A stretch of DNA of 64,000 nucleotides from Pollutimonas nitritireducens (GTDB lineage Bacteria > Pseudomonadota > Gammaproteobacteria > Burkholderiales > Burkholderiaceae_B). The notes under the pieces were generated by a model, which was not told the origin of the DNA, made no database searches, and saw only the letters and a list, made by a program, of their open reading frames with translations. Shown here piece after piece: positions 29,357 through 38,073 of this stretch (position 1 is its first letter; each line of letters opens with the position of its first letter). The position numbers and the translations under genes were made by a program. The stretch covers positions 62,001 to 126,000 of the forward strand of contig NZ_PDNV01000013.1 in NCBI RefSeq assembly GCF_002849615.1. The letters are read 5' to 3'.

Positions 29357-29385
29357 GGCCTCAATCGCCGCAAGTGATTGGGGCC
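29357..29385 (+). terminator. Terminator-like hairpin between hpf and ptsN
   Basis: A 10-bp stem GGCCTCAATC / GATTGGGGCC (one G-T wobble) with a 9-base loop, followed by a short T-rich stretch. It could reduce read-through from hpf into ptsN. Confidence 0.55.
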
Positions 29386-29399
29386 TTGGTTATCCTGCT

Positions 29400-29429
29400 T
29401 TGTATGGCGGCACCCAAACCCCATATAAT
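29400..29429 (+). promoter_or_regulatory. Predicted sigma-70 promoter ending at the ptsN start
   Basis: TTGTAT (29400-29405) and a perfect -10 TATAAT (29424-29429) with an 18-base spacer. The expected transcription start is near 29436-29437, the A of the ptsN ATG. Confidence 0.5.
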
Positions 29430-29436
29430 AACCCTC

Positions 29437-29916
29437 ATGAACTTAATGTCGCGTATCTTGCCGCTGTCGAACGTTGTGCTTGATTTGCCTGCCACCAGCA
29501 AGAAAAGAGCCTTCGAACAAGCCGGCCTGCTCTTCGAAAATCAACACGGAATAGCCCGCACGGCAGTTTTCCAAAGCCTTATTGCCCGCGAAAGGCTCGG
29601 CTCCACAGCGCTCGGCCATCACGTGGCAGTACCGCACGGCCGCATCAAGGACCTCAAAGAGCCTTGTGCCGCGTTTATTCGGCTGGCCGACCCGGTGCGC
29701 TTCGACGCCACCGACGGACGCCTGGCCAGCCTGTTGTTCATACTGCTGGTACCCGAAACGGCCACACAAACGCACCTAGACCTGCTGGCCGAGATCGCCA
29801 AGCTCATGTCCGACCCCAAGCTGCGGCAAACGCTGTCCACCGAAACCGATCCCGCCGCCGTCCACAGGCTTCTTACCACTTCGCCGCCTGAGGCCATCCA
29901 TGCTGACCATACATGA
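29437..29916 (+). CDS. ptsN: Nitrogen-PTS EIIA component PtsN
   Basis: Regulatory phosphoacceptor of the nitrogen phosphotransferase system, 159 residues from ATG 29437. The active-site histidine is His67 in GHHVAVPHGRIKDLKEP. The open frame extends to 29374, but those codons include the promoter-like sequence and have no family similarity. No Shine-Dalgarno sequence precedes the ATG. The 3' end overlaps hprK by 17 bases. In E. coli PtsN controls potassium transport, and it needs PtsP and NPr, which are not in the window. Confidence 0.95.
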   Translation: MNLMSRILPLSNVVLDLPATSKKRAFEQAGLLFENQHGIARTAVFQSLIARERLGSTALGHHVAVPHGRIKDLKEPCAAFIRLADPVRFDATDGRLASLLFILLVPETATQTHLDLLAEIAKLMSDPKLRQTLSTETDPAAVHRLLTTSPPEAIHADHT

Positions 29917-30829
29917 GCTCGTCAGTGACAACGCGGACAAGATCCCGTTCACCTGGATCGCCGGCGCCGATTCGGCCAACCGCCTCATACCCGACGTAGG
30001 CATGTCGGGCGCCGACCTGGTGGGTCACCTGAATCTCATCCACCCGGCGCGCATCCAGGTGTTCGGCGCGGAAGAACTCTCTTACTACACACGGTTCGAG
30101 ATCAAACGGCGCGTTCACCACCTGGAAGATCTCGTCACCGGCGGCGTGCCAGCCATACTCATAGCCGATGGCATGTCTCCGCCCGACGACCTGCGCGACT
30201 TCTGCAACCAGCAAAATATCCCCTTGCTGTCGACCACCATAGAAGCGGCCCAGCTCATCGATCTGCTGCGCATCTACCTGGGCAAGCGGCTGGCGCCGAA
30301 AACCACCGTGCATGGCGTGTTCATGGACGTACTGGGGGTGGGCGTGCTCATTACGGGCGAGTCCGGACTGGGAAAAAGCGAACTCGCCCTTGAACTGATT
30401 TCACGCGGCCACGGTCTGGTGGCCGACGACGCGGTCGAACTTTCGCGCACGGCGCCCAACATGATCGAGGGCCACTGCCCGCCTCTGTTGCAGAACCTGC
30501 TGGAAGTCCGCGGCCTGGGCCTGCTGGATATACGCACCATTTTCGGCGAAACATCAGTGCGCCGGAAAATGAAGCTCAATCTGTTGGTACACCTCATCCG
30601 CTCGACCCCCGATGCCTTCGAACGCCTGCCGGTCCAGGATCAAACCGAAGACATTCTGGGCATACCAATACGCCGCGTCATGCTGCAGGTGGCAGCCGGG
30701 CGCAATCTGGCCGTACTCGTCGAAGCCGCGGTGCGCAACACCATACTTGCCTTGCGCGGCATCGACACCATGGGCGAATTCATCGAGCGCCAGGCCCTGG
30801 CCATCATGGAAAGCAGTCGTCGCGAATAA
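29900..30829 (+). CDS. hprK: HPr kinase/phosphorylase
   Basis: Bifunctional enzyme that phosphorylates or dephosphorylates a serine of HPr. The protein has 309 residues: an N-terminal domain (about 1-130), then the kinase domain with Walker A GESGLGKSELALEL near 155 and the HprK signature EVRGLGLLDIRTIFG near 200. The start overlaps ptsN by 17 bases, so translation is probably coupled. In betaproteobacteria without carbohydrate PTS transporters, the pair HprK/PtsN is thought to serve regulation, not sugar uptake. Confidence 0.96.
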   Translation: MLTIHELVSDNADKIPFTWIAGADSANRLIPDVGMSGADLVGHLNLIHPARIQVFGAEELSYYTRFEIKRRVHHLEDLVTGGVPAILIADGMSPPDDLRDFCNQQNIPLLSTTIEAAQLIDLLRIYLGKRLAPKTTVHGVFMDVLGVGVLITGESGLGKSELALELISRGHGLVADDAVELSRTAPNMIEGHCPPLLQNLLEVRGLGLLDIRTIFGETSVRRKMKLNLLVHLIRSTPDAFERLPVQDQTEDILGIPIRRVMLQVAAGRNLAVLVEAAVRNTILALRGIDTMGEFIERQALAIMESSRRE

Positions 30830-30923
30830 ACCAGGCCCAGCCGCGTTGCGGCTTGCTTTATTCTTCAAATACCTGGGACGCAGACCACTCACTGCATCCT
30901 TCAACGTGGAACCCCCCATCGTC

Positions 30924-31796
30924 ATGTTGAACATCGTCCTGATCACAGGAATCTCCGGCTCCGGTAAATCGGTTGCACTGCGCTTGCTTGAAGACGCGGG
31001 CTACACCTGTGTCGACAACCTGCCCGTGCGGTTTCTGCACGATTTCATCGCCAGCACGCGCGAAAGCGGCCTGGAGCGTGTTGCCGTGTCCATCGATGTG
31101 CGTTCACCCGGCGAAATCAATGAGCTACCCGATGTGATCACCGGCCTACGGTCTATGGGAACCGCATTCCGGGTCATTTTCCTGGATGCCAACGACCACA
31201 CCCTGCAGCAGCGCTATTCCGAGTCGCGGCGCCGCCATCCCCTGACCAACCGGTTGCAGGCTGGCGGGAAATCGCCTTCCCTGCAAGAATGCATCGATAC
31301 CGAACGCGAAATGCTGGCGCCACTGCGCGAGCAGGAACACGTAATCGACACCTCTGACCTGACGCCCGGACAGCTGCGCGCCTGGGTACGCGACTTGGTC
31401 CAGGCCGACCGCGCGCCTGTCGTGCTGACCTTTGAATCGTTCGCCTACAAGCGCGGCGTGCCAGGCGACGCCGACTTGGTGTTCGATGTGCGGTGCCTGC
31501 CGAACCCTCATTACGACAGTGCCTTGCGCCCGTTGACCGGACGTGACGAACCCGTTGCCAAATGGCTGGGGCAATTCGGCAGCGTTGAAACCATGATTGA
31601 AGACATTGCCGGATTCATTCGGCGCTGGTTGCCACTTTATATGCAAGATACCCGCAACTACCTCACAGTGGCCATCGGTTGCACGGGCGGCAAGCACCGA
31701 TCAGTCTACGTCACCGAGCAGCTTGCCCAGCGCTTTGCCGATCATTCTCCCCTGCTGATCAGGCACCGCAACCAGCCGCCCCCCGATACGCCATGA
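30924..31796 (+). CDS. rapZ: RNase adapter protein RapZ
   Basis: P-loop protein that in enterobacteria presents the sRNA GlmZ to RNase E and so tunes glucosamine-6-phosphate synthesis. The protein has 290 residues from ATG 30924, the normal length. Walker A is GISGSGKSVALRLLED. C-terminal landmarks are FESFAYKRGVPGDADLVFDVR and the GCTGGKHRSVYVTEQL loop. A much longer frame opens at 30612, but it overlaps hprK and has no family similarity. The stop overlaps the rlpA start (ATGA). Confidence 0.95.
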   Translation: MLNIVLITGISGSGKSVALRLLEDAGYTCVDNLPVRFLHDFIASTRESGLERVAVSIDVRSPGEINELPDVITGLRSMGTAFRVIFLDANDHTLQQRYSESRRRHPLTNRLQAGGKSPSLQECIDTEREMLAPLREQEHVIDTSDLTPGQLRAWVRDLVQADRAPVVLTFESFAYKRGVPGDADLVFDVRCLPNPHYDSALRPLTGRDEPVAKWLGQFGSVETMIEDIAGFIRRWLPLYMQDTRNYLTVAIGCTGGKHRSVYVTEQLAQRFADHSPLLIRHRNQPPPDTP

Positions 31797-32908
31797 CATC
31801 ACCACGCTACCTGATCCCCCTTGCCCTATGCATCATTCTCGCCATACTTGCCGGCTGCTCCACGCCCAAGACTGGAACCAAGGTCGGCAGCAGCAGCGGC
31901 GCCACACGCGGTGGCGGCTACTACAAGGATGACGGACCCGGCTCGAACATCCCGCCCGGCATCGAGAACATCCCCGACGCCGTTCCCCAGGTCGAACCCC
32001 ATTCCCCGTCCAACTTCCGGCCTTATGTTGTATTTGGCAAAAAGTACGTTCCAGTCAGCGATGAAAAGCCCTTTCGCCAGGAAGGCACGGCATCCTGGTA
32101 CGGACGCAAGTTTCACGGCAAAAAAACCGCCAATGGCGAAACCTACGATATGTACGCCATGTCGGCAGCCCACCCGACATTGCCCATACCCAGCTATGCG
32201 CGCGTCACCCATGCCAAGACCGGGAATTCCGTGATTGTGCGCGTCAATGATCGAGGGCCGTTCCATAGCAGCCGCATCATCGATGTCTCCTACGTGGCGG
32301 CGGCCAAGCTGGGCCTGATAGGCCCCGGCAGCGGCCAGGTCATCGTCGAGGCCATTACCAACGACGATATACGGAATACGCGTATGGCCAGTGCACCGGC
32401 CGCGCCCCGGACGACACAGGTCAGCGTAGCGCAGCCTGTCGAGGCCCGAGAGGCACCGTCGAGGATCGCCGCAAACAAGCAGCCGCTGCCCGATGCGCTA
32501 GAGGTACTTCGGCTCAGCGAGGCTAAACCTGCAGCAGCTCAATCCACAAGCGCCCGACCTGGCGTAGCCCAACCTGACGCGCTGCAAGCGCTCCTGACCG
32601 ATGATCGGATCGGCCACATCTCCGCGGCCAGCACAGGCACTCAGGCCCAGATGGCGCAGTCCCCGTCCAGCCCAGGACAGATCTATCTTCAATTCGGCGC
32701 GTTCAGTGCCCCGCACACCGCCAATGGCCTGGCTCAGAAAATCAACCAGCAAATCAGCCATGTCGAAAGCCGACCGGCCAGGATACGCACTGCCAATGAA
32801 CTGTATAAAGTTCAGATAGGTCCTTATTCTTCGCGCACCGAGGCTGTGAATGCGGCCTTCCGCATCCGTGAAGTCACGGGCATGCAAGCCACGCTTGCCT
32901 TGAGCTAG
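31793..32908 (+). CDS. rlpA: Septal lipoprotein RlpA with DPBB and SPOR domains
   Basis: Outer-membrane lipoprotein that acts on septal peptidoglycan; relatives are lytic transglycosylases for denuded glycan strands. From ATG 31793 it has 371 residues: a signal peptide with lipobox LAGC (Cys near 22), a double-psi beta-barrel domain (about 95-185; GTASWYGRKFHGKKTANGE, VRVNDRGPF), a variable Ala/Pro/Gln linker, and a C-terminal SPOR domain (about 295-371; YLQFGAFSAPHTANGLAQKI, KVQIGPYSSRTEA). The SPOR domain should target it to division sites. It shares four bases with the end of rapZ and is the last gene of the plus-strand run. Confidence 0.95.
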   Translation: MTSPRYLIPLALCIILAILAGCSTPKTGTKVGSSSGATRGGGYYKDDGPGSNIPPGIENIPDAVPQVEPHSPSNFRPYVVFGKKYVPVSDEKPFRQEGTASWYGRKFHGKKTANGETYDMYAMSAAHPTLPIPSYARVTHAKTGNSVIVRVNDRGPFHSSRIIDVSYVAAAKLGLIGPGSGQVIVEAITNDDIRNTRMASAPAAPRTTQVSVAQPVEAREAPSRIAANKQPLPDALEVLRLSEAKPAAAQSTSARPGVAQPDALQALLTDDRIGHISAASTGTQAQMAQSPSSPGQIYLQFGAFSAPHTANGLAQKINQQISHVESRPARIRTANELYKVQIGPYSSRTEAVNAAFRIREVTGMQATLALS

Positions 32909-32945
32909 AAGTTTTTCGACGCTGCCCGGCTTCGATGACGTTGCC

Positions 32946-33123
32946 CGGGGTGGGTGGGGGCAGTCCGGCGGCGTGCTTGTTTCCGCGTCTGCCTCGTCCA
33001 GCCGGGCGTCGGCCGAACTCCCTGCGCTTCGCTCCGGTCAGACAACGGCCGACGACACCCCCCGGCTTCCCTTCGTCAGCCCGCGGCGCACGCCTACACG
33101 CCGCACTGCCCCCACCCACCCCG
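32946..33123 (-). repeat. Nested palindromic element, copy 2 (inverted)
   Basis: The outer arms are 32946-32964 and 33105-33123 (19 bp, perfect), extended by GCGGCGTG / CACGCCGC (32968-32975, 33097-33104). The inner stem GTCGGCCG / CGGCCGAC lies at 33008-33015 and 33046-33053. Read on the minus strand, the inner stem encloses TTGTCTGACC (33036-33045) and GAGTT (33016-33020), the same blocks in the same order as in copies 1 and 3. The stem sequence is unrelated to that of the other copies. Confidence 0.8.
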
Positions 33124-33330
33124 TACAACTGCGCAATAAGAAACTTGCCGGCCTTACACTGGCAAGCGCAGGCAATCCGTGGTGAAAAATTTCTGGCCGA
33201 GAGGGATGCAAATGGTCCTTGGCCAGGCCCACCGCGTTGATCGTACCGGTCTATCTCTAGAAGTGTGGAATCCGTGGTTGGCTTGGCGTACACGATGGTT
33301 AGCACGCTCGTCCAAGCCTCGCTCCTGCAA

Positions 33331-33556
33331 AAAGGTGGGTGTGTCGGGGACTGTGCAGGCGCCTCGCGCACGCCGTTTCGGTCAGTCCCATCGAGGAGGC
33401 AAGACCGCGGCTGTCTGAGCCCGGCGGGTGTCGGGCCACTGGCCCGACCGGGCGAGTTCCGCGGTCGCCTCGATGGGGCTGGCCGAAACGGGTACCCGTG
33501 GCAACGCCACGGGCGTAGCGCGTGAAGCCGAAACAGGCCGCGACACACCCGCCTTT
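33331..33556 (+). repeat. Nested palindromic element, copy 3
   Basis: The outer arms 33331-33346 and 33541-33556 pair at 15 of 16 positions. The next arms, CCGTTTCGG through ATCGAGG and its partner CCTCGAT through CCGAAACGG, pair with two mismatches. A CCGCGG / CCGCGG stem (33405-33410, 33459-33464) encloses CTGTCTGAGC (33411-33420), a perfect 9-bp hairpin (33430-33448) and GCGAGTT (33452-33458). A further 8-bp hairpin CCCGTGGC / GCCACGGG lies at 33495-33513. It is the same length as copy 1 (226 bp). Confidence 0.85.
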
Positions 33557-33561
33557 CTTAA

Positions 33562-33621
33562 GAACGAATAGCCGACCCAATGAACGAATAGCCGTCCCAA
33601 TGAACGAATAACCGTCCCCAA
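33562..33621 (+). repeat. 20-bp direct repeat, three tandem units
   Basis: Units GAACGAATAGCCGACCCAAT (33562-33581), the same with one change (33582-33601), and a third with three or more changes (33602-33621). They lie six bases beyond the right end of palindromic copy 3. Confidence 0.9.
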
Positions 33622-33667
33622 CGCCTCCGCGCTGCAGCGAGCCGCATAAGCACCTCGACCAAAAATC

Positions 33668-34600
33668 CTAGCCCGTCTTCTGACGCCCCAGCGCCAAAGC
33701 GTATAAAGTATCCCGCGGCATTCCCGTGACTTTGGCAGCCACCTTGGTCGCATCCCGCAATGACATGGTCTCCAGCAAAGCGTCCAGCAATACCAAGGCC
33801 GACGGATCGACATCTTCCGTAGCCCGGGCGTTGTCGGCTTCATGCACGATCAGCACAAATTCCCCCTGGCTGCGATGGGCATCCCCGGCCAGCCACGCCG
33901 CCGCATCGGCCAGCGGCATGGTGACCACCTGCTCGAAGCGCTTGGTCAATTCGCGCGCGATTGTCAATTTGCGCAAAGGCCCGCAAACCTGCAGCATGTC
34001 CTTCACGGCAGCGGCCAGTCGATGGGGCGATTCGAACATCACGATAGGCGCTGGCACGGCGCACCAGCGCTGCAACCACTTCTGGCGGGCACCGGCCTTG
34101 GGCGGCATGAAACCGGCAAACACATAGGCCGGATTCTCGTCCGACGTAACGCCGCTGGCCATCAGCGCCGCAATGACCGCGCTGGCGCCTGGAATGGCAA
34201 TCACGCCATAACCCGCCTCGCGTGCGGCGCGCACGATGCGGGCTCCCGGGTCGCTGACTGCCGGAGCCCCCGCATCTGACACCAGCGCCACCCGTTCCCC
34301 GCGCGACAAACGATCGACGATCGCCTGAGCCGCCTCGGCTTCGTTATGCCGATGTGCCGCAATCAGAGGCGTGCTGACGCCCCAGGCATCCATCAGCGGC
34401 CGGCTTGCGCGCGTGTCTTCGGCGGCGATCACGTCACAGCGGGCCAGCGTCTGCCAGGCCCGCAAACTGAGATCGCCCAGGTTTCCTATGGGCGTTGCCA
34501 CGACATAGAGCGTGGCGGCGGGCCAGTGCTGCGCGTCCACCCGTTCGGTGAGACGTTTCCATGTCGTAGGCGTATCTGAAAAATCGGGTGTTTCACTCAT
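33668..34600 (-). CDS. rsmI: 16S rRNA (cytidine1402-2'-O)-methyltransferase RsmI
   Basis: Methylates the ribose of C1402 in the ribosomal P site. The protein has 310 residues from ATG 34600, somewhat longer than the E. coli enzyme because of about 25 N-terminal residues. Tetrapyrrole methylase-fold landmarks are LYVVATPIGNLGDLSLRA, AAEDTRASRPLM, VSDAGAPAVSDPG and IPGASAVIAALMASG. The frame remains open to 34840, but that part lies antisense to yraN. It is divergent from yraN across only 33 bp. Confidence 0.95.
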   Translation of the reverse strand: MSETPDFSDTPTTWKRLTERVDAQHWPAATLYVVATPIGNLGDLSLRAWQTLARCDVIAAEDTRASRPLMDAWGVSTPLIAAHRHNEAEAAQAIVDRLSRGERVALVSDAGAPAVSDPGARIVRAAREAGYGVIAIPGASAVIAALMASGVTSDENPAYVFAGFMPPKAGARQKWLQRWCAVPAPIVMFESPHRLAAAVKDMLQVCGPLRKLTIARELTKRFEQVVTMPLADAAAWLAGDAHRSQGEFVLIVHEADNARATEDVDPSALVLLDALLETMSLRDATKVAAKVTGMPRDTLYALALGRQKTG

Positions 34601-34633
34601 ACTGGGAAACAAAGCCTTTAGAAGGATAAAAAG

Positions 34634-35137
34634 ATGGACCCTGAACAACGCCTGTATGACCTGGCGCAAGCCGCGCAGAAGGTGGCCCTGCGCAAGCGAC
34701 GGCGCATCGAACGCCGCAAAATCCGGGAAGCAATGCTGGCGCCGGAAACCGGCGCTGAACGACCGCAACCGCGGCGTTCGCCGACGCAGAAAGCGGGCCA
34801 CCAGGGCGAGGAACAGGCCCGCCGGCATCTGCAGGCCCATGGCCTGATCATAGTAAGCCGAAACCTGGCGGCCAAGACCGGCGAAATCGACCTGGTGGCG
34901 CTGGAAGGCGACATACTAGTGTTTATCGAGGTCCGCCAAAGGCACACGCAGCAATACGGCGGCGCGGCCGCCAGTGTAAACCGGGACAAGCAGCGCCGCC
35001 TTATTCATACTGCACAGTATTTCCTGCCACGACTGACCCTGCGCTACTGCGGTGGTGTTACACCCGCCTGCCGCTTCGACGTAGTCAGCCTGGAACCCGC
35101 GGGCCTGGTTTGGACAAAGGCCGCATTTACCCTGTAG
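34634..35137 (+). CDS. yraN: UPF0102 / YraN family endonuclease-like protein
   Basis: Predicted small nuclease-fold protein of 167 residues. The C-terminal 115 residues carry the family core GEIDLVALEGDILVFIEVRQR, which resembles a PD-(D/E)xK active site, and the preceding GHQGEEQARRHLQAHGL. The first 50 residues are a basic, Arg/Lys-rich extension not present in short family members. An AAGG motif precedes the ATG. The order rsmI - yraN - diaA - dolP is conserved with E. coli apart from strand of rsmI and absence of lpoA. The biochemical role is unknown. Confidence 0.9.
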   Translation: MDPEQRLYDLAQAAQKVALRKRRRIERRKIREAMLAPETGAERPQPRRSPTQKAGHQGEEQARRHLQAHGLIIVSRNLAAKTGEIDLVALEGDILVFIEVRQRHTQQYGGAAASVNRDKQRRLIHTAQYFLPRLTLRYCGGVTPACRFDVVSLEPAGLVWTKAAFTL

Positions 35138-35215
35138 TCGCGCCGCATCGCTTCGCGTCACATGCGTGACAGAAGATTACTTCCGTTCACGAATTTTGCA
35201 TTCGAACATGAGATA

Positions 35216-35818
35216 ATGGTGAGTATGGACATGACCTCTCACATGACGTCGCATTTCAACGACGCTATCGACGCTTTCAAAGTCAGCGCGCGCGAACTTG
35301 CCGCGCCCTTGTCCGCTTCCGTAGACCTGGTCTTCGGCTCGCTGGCCAATAACGGCAAGATCCTCGCTTGCGGTAATGGCGGCTCGGCGGCCGACGCGCA
35401 GCACTTTATCGCCGAACTCGTCGGCCGCTTCGAACGCGACCGCCTGCCACTGGGCGGCGTGGCGCTCAATACCGACACCTCCATCATGACCGCCGTCGGC
35501 AACGACTACGGATTCGACGCTATTTTTGAACGCCAGGTCATTGCATTGGGCCAGCCGGGCGATGTCCTGGTGGCCATATCCACCAGCGGCAATTCCGCAA
35601 ACGTCATCCGGGCCATTGAAGCCGCACACGATCGCGAAATGCCGGTCATCGCGCTCACAGGGAAAGGCGGCGGAAAAATCAGCGAAATCCTGTTCGACAC
35701 CGATATCCATTTATGCGTTCCGCACGACCGCACCATGCGCATCCAGGAAGTACATATCGTGCTGCTGCACGCCTTGTGCGACGGTATCGACGCGCTATTA
35801 CTAGGAGACACGCTTTAA
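35216..35818 (+). CDS. diaA: SIS-domain protein, DiaA/GmhA-like
   Basis: Sugar isomerase-fold protein of 200 residues. Landmarks are CGNGGSAADAQHFIAELVGRFE, ISTSGNSANVIRAIEAA, and the C-terminal HIVLLHALCDGID. Two paralogous functions share this fold: DiaA, which binds DnaA and times replication initiation, and GmhA, sedoheptulose-7-phosphate isomerase for heptose synthesis. Position between yraN and dolP matches diaA of E. coli, but a GmhA role is not excluded since no other gmhA is seen. Several in-frame ATGs (35216, 35225, 35231) are possible; 35216 is taken. It ends TAATG, coupling it to dolP. Confidence 0.85.
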   Translation: MVSMDMTSHMTSHFNDAIDAFKVSARELAAPLSASVDLVFGSLANNGKILACGNGGSAADAQHFIAELVGRFERDRLPLGGVALNTDTSIMTAVGNDYGFDAIFERQVIALGQPGDVLVAISTSGNSANVIRAIEAAHDREMPVIALTGKGGGKISEILFDTDIHLCVPHDRTMRIQEVHIVLLHALCDGIDALLLGDTL

Positions 35819-36540
35819 TGTCTACACCACAACGCGCTCCACGCCTAATGCTGGCCACCCTTGCCCTGGCCGGCATCACCGCCCTATCGGGCTGCGGATT
35901 GCTGGTGGTGGGCGGAACCGCCGCCACCACCGCCTCGGTTGCCACTGACCGGCGCACAACCGGTGAACAGGTCGAAGACCAGGCCATCGAAATGAAAGTG
36001 GCCGCCGAAATGCGCAAGCTGTTCCCCGGCGACAATGCACGAGTCAATGTCACGTCCTACGGTGGCATTGTGCTGCTGACGGGCGATATTCCCGTCGGCC
36101 AGGACAAAGAGCGGGCAACCGCCGTGGCCAAGCAGGTCGAGAAAGTCAAAAACGTTGTCAACGAGCTTCGCGCCGGCGAGGTCACTCCCATCAGCGTCCG
36201 AAGCAATGACACCTGGCTCACCTCCAAGGTGAAAGCCACGCTCATCAACACCAAGGGCGTCCCCACGCGAACCATCAATGTCACCACAGAACGCGGCATT
36301 GTTTATCTTCTCGGCAGGGTCACCGCCGCCGAAGGGCAAATGGCGGGCACCGCGGCGTCCGGGGTCAGCGGCGTGAACAAGGTAGTAAAATTATTCGAGA
36401 TCGTTCCGGCATCAAGCATCAACGAACCCATCGCAGCGCCGGCAGCCCCCGTGCAAAGCGGCGGTTCCACCTCCTCGCCGTCACAGCCCGCCGGTGCTGG
36501 TAGCGGCGCCGGCGGCGTAGAAACCATGCCGGTTCAATAA
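35818..36540 (+). CDS. dolP: Outer-membrane BON-domain lipoprotein DolP-like
   Basis: Lipoprotein of 240 residues with two BON domains. The signal peptide ends in the lipobox LSGC (Cys near 26). The BON domains (about 55-125 and 130-200) carry the pattern VNVTSYGGIVLLTGDI and INVTTERGIVYLLGRV. The C-terminal 40 residues are a Gly/Ser/Pro-rich tail longer than in E. coli DolP. The E. coli protein supports outer-membrane barrier function and BAM activity. The start shares one base with the upstream stop codon. Confidence 0.92.
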   Translation: MSTPQRAPRLMLATLALAGITALSGCGLLVVGGTAATTASVATDRRTTGEQVEDQAIEMKVAAEMRKLFPGDNARVNVTSYGGIVLLTGDIPVGQDKERATAVAKQVEKVKNVVNELRAGEVTPISVRSNDTWLTSKVKATLINTKGVPTRTINVTTERGIVYLLGRVTAAEGQMAGTAASGVSGVNKVVKLFEIVPASSINEPIAAPAAPVQSGGSTSSPSQPAGAGSGAGGVETMPVQ

Positions 36541-36554
36541 ACAGGCATGGTCGA

Positions 36555-37052
36555 ATGAACATGAAAAAAGCGCTCATAGGCATCGTCGTCGTGCTTGCCC
36601 TGGCAGGGGCGGGCATTTGGCAATTCGCGGGCTCGGCCAAAACGGTGCCCGACCTTACTTTCACGTCGTTGACGGGCGAAAAGATCACCACGCAAGATCT
36701 GCGGGGCAAGGTGGTGCTGGTCAAGTTCTGGGCAACCAGCTGTGTCACGTGCATTGCACAAATGCCCGATACCATACAGAACCATATCGACTTATCGCCA
36801 AAGGGCTTCGAGACCATCGCCGTTGCCATGCAATACGACCCGCCCAATTACGTCAAGAACTACGCCGACACGCGCAAGCTGCCATTTACCGTGGCCATCG
36901 ACTCGCAAGGCGACATTGCCAAGGCTTTTGGCGATGTAAAACTGACCCCCACCACTTTCCTGATCGACAAGGAAGGCCACATCATCAAGCGTTACCTCGG
37001 CAATTACGATAAAGCCGCTTTCCTGAGCACCGTCAACAAGGCGCTCGGGTAA
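36555..37052 (+). CDS. TlpA/ResA-like membrane-anchored thiol-disulfide protein
   Basis: Thioredoxin-fold protein of 165 residues tethered by one N-terminal helix (about 5-23), with the catalytic domain in the periplasm. The active site is CVTC (Cys63 and Cys66) in FWATSCVTCIAQMP. The cis-proline region is TPTTFLID. The CVTC middle residues differ from the CEPC or CPPC common in ResA/TlpA, so the redox potential may differ. Family roles include cytochrome c maturation and disulfide reduction; no cytochrome assembly gene is nearby. A terminator follows. Confidence 0.9.
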   Translation: MNMKKALIGIVVVLALAGAGIWQFAGSAKTVPDLTFTSLTGEKITTQDLRGKVVLVKFWATSCVTCIAQMPDTIQNHIDLSPKGFETIAVAMQYDPPNYVKNYADTRKLPFTVAIDSQGDIAKAFGDVKLTPTTFLIDKEGHIIKRYLGNYDKAAFLSTVNKALG

Positions 37053-37096
37053 GTTGGGCAGCCAGTCGGGCCCATATGGCCAGTTTCATATTCAGC

Positions 37097-37125
37097 ACCC
37101 GGGAATGCCCAGCATCCCGGGTTTT
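37097..37125 (+). terminator. Intrinsic terminator after the thioredoxin-like gene
   Basis: 8-bp stem ACCCGGGA / TCCCGGGT with a 10-base loop and a TTTT run at its end. Confidence 0.75.
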
Positions 37126-37159
37126 GCACATCTAACGGGCCAGCAAGCCCCAACCTTGA

Positions 37160-38068
<909 letters not shown>

Positions 38069-38073
38069 GCGCC

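Larger units (their letters stand above)
32909..33667. other. Gene-free convergent region between rlpA and rsmI
   Basis: These 759 bp contain two large nested palindromes and a 20-bp triple repeat, each listed separately. Between the palindromes, 33124-33330 holds only a small hairpin (CTTGCC / GGCAAG near 33146-33168) and two copies of AATCCGTGGT. Open frames of up to 224 codons cross the region on both strands, but they run through the palindromes and no protein family was recognised. Confidence 0.8.

Noticed and set aside
30612-30923. N-terminal extension of RapZ of 104 residues
   Set aside because: It overlaps hprK in another frame and carries no RapZ similarity; the P-loop begins right after ATG 30924.
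32874-33548. 224-codon minus-strand frame in the rlpA-rsmI gap
   Set aside because: It crosses both palindromic elements, so its composition reflects the repeats; no protein signature was recognised.
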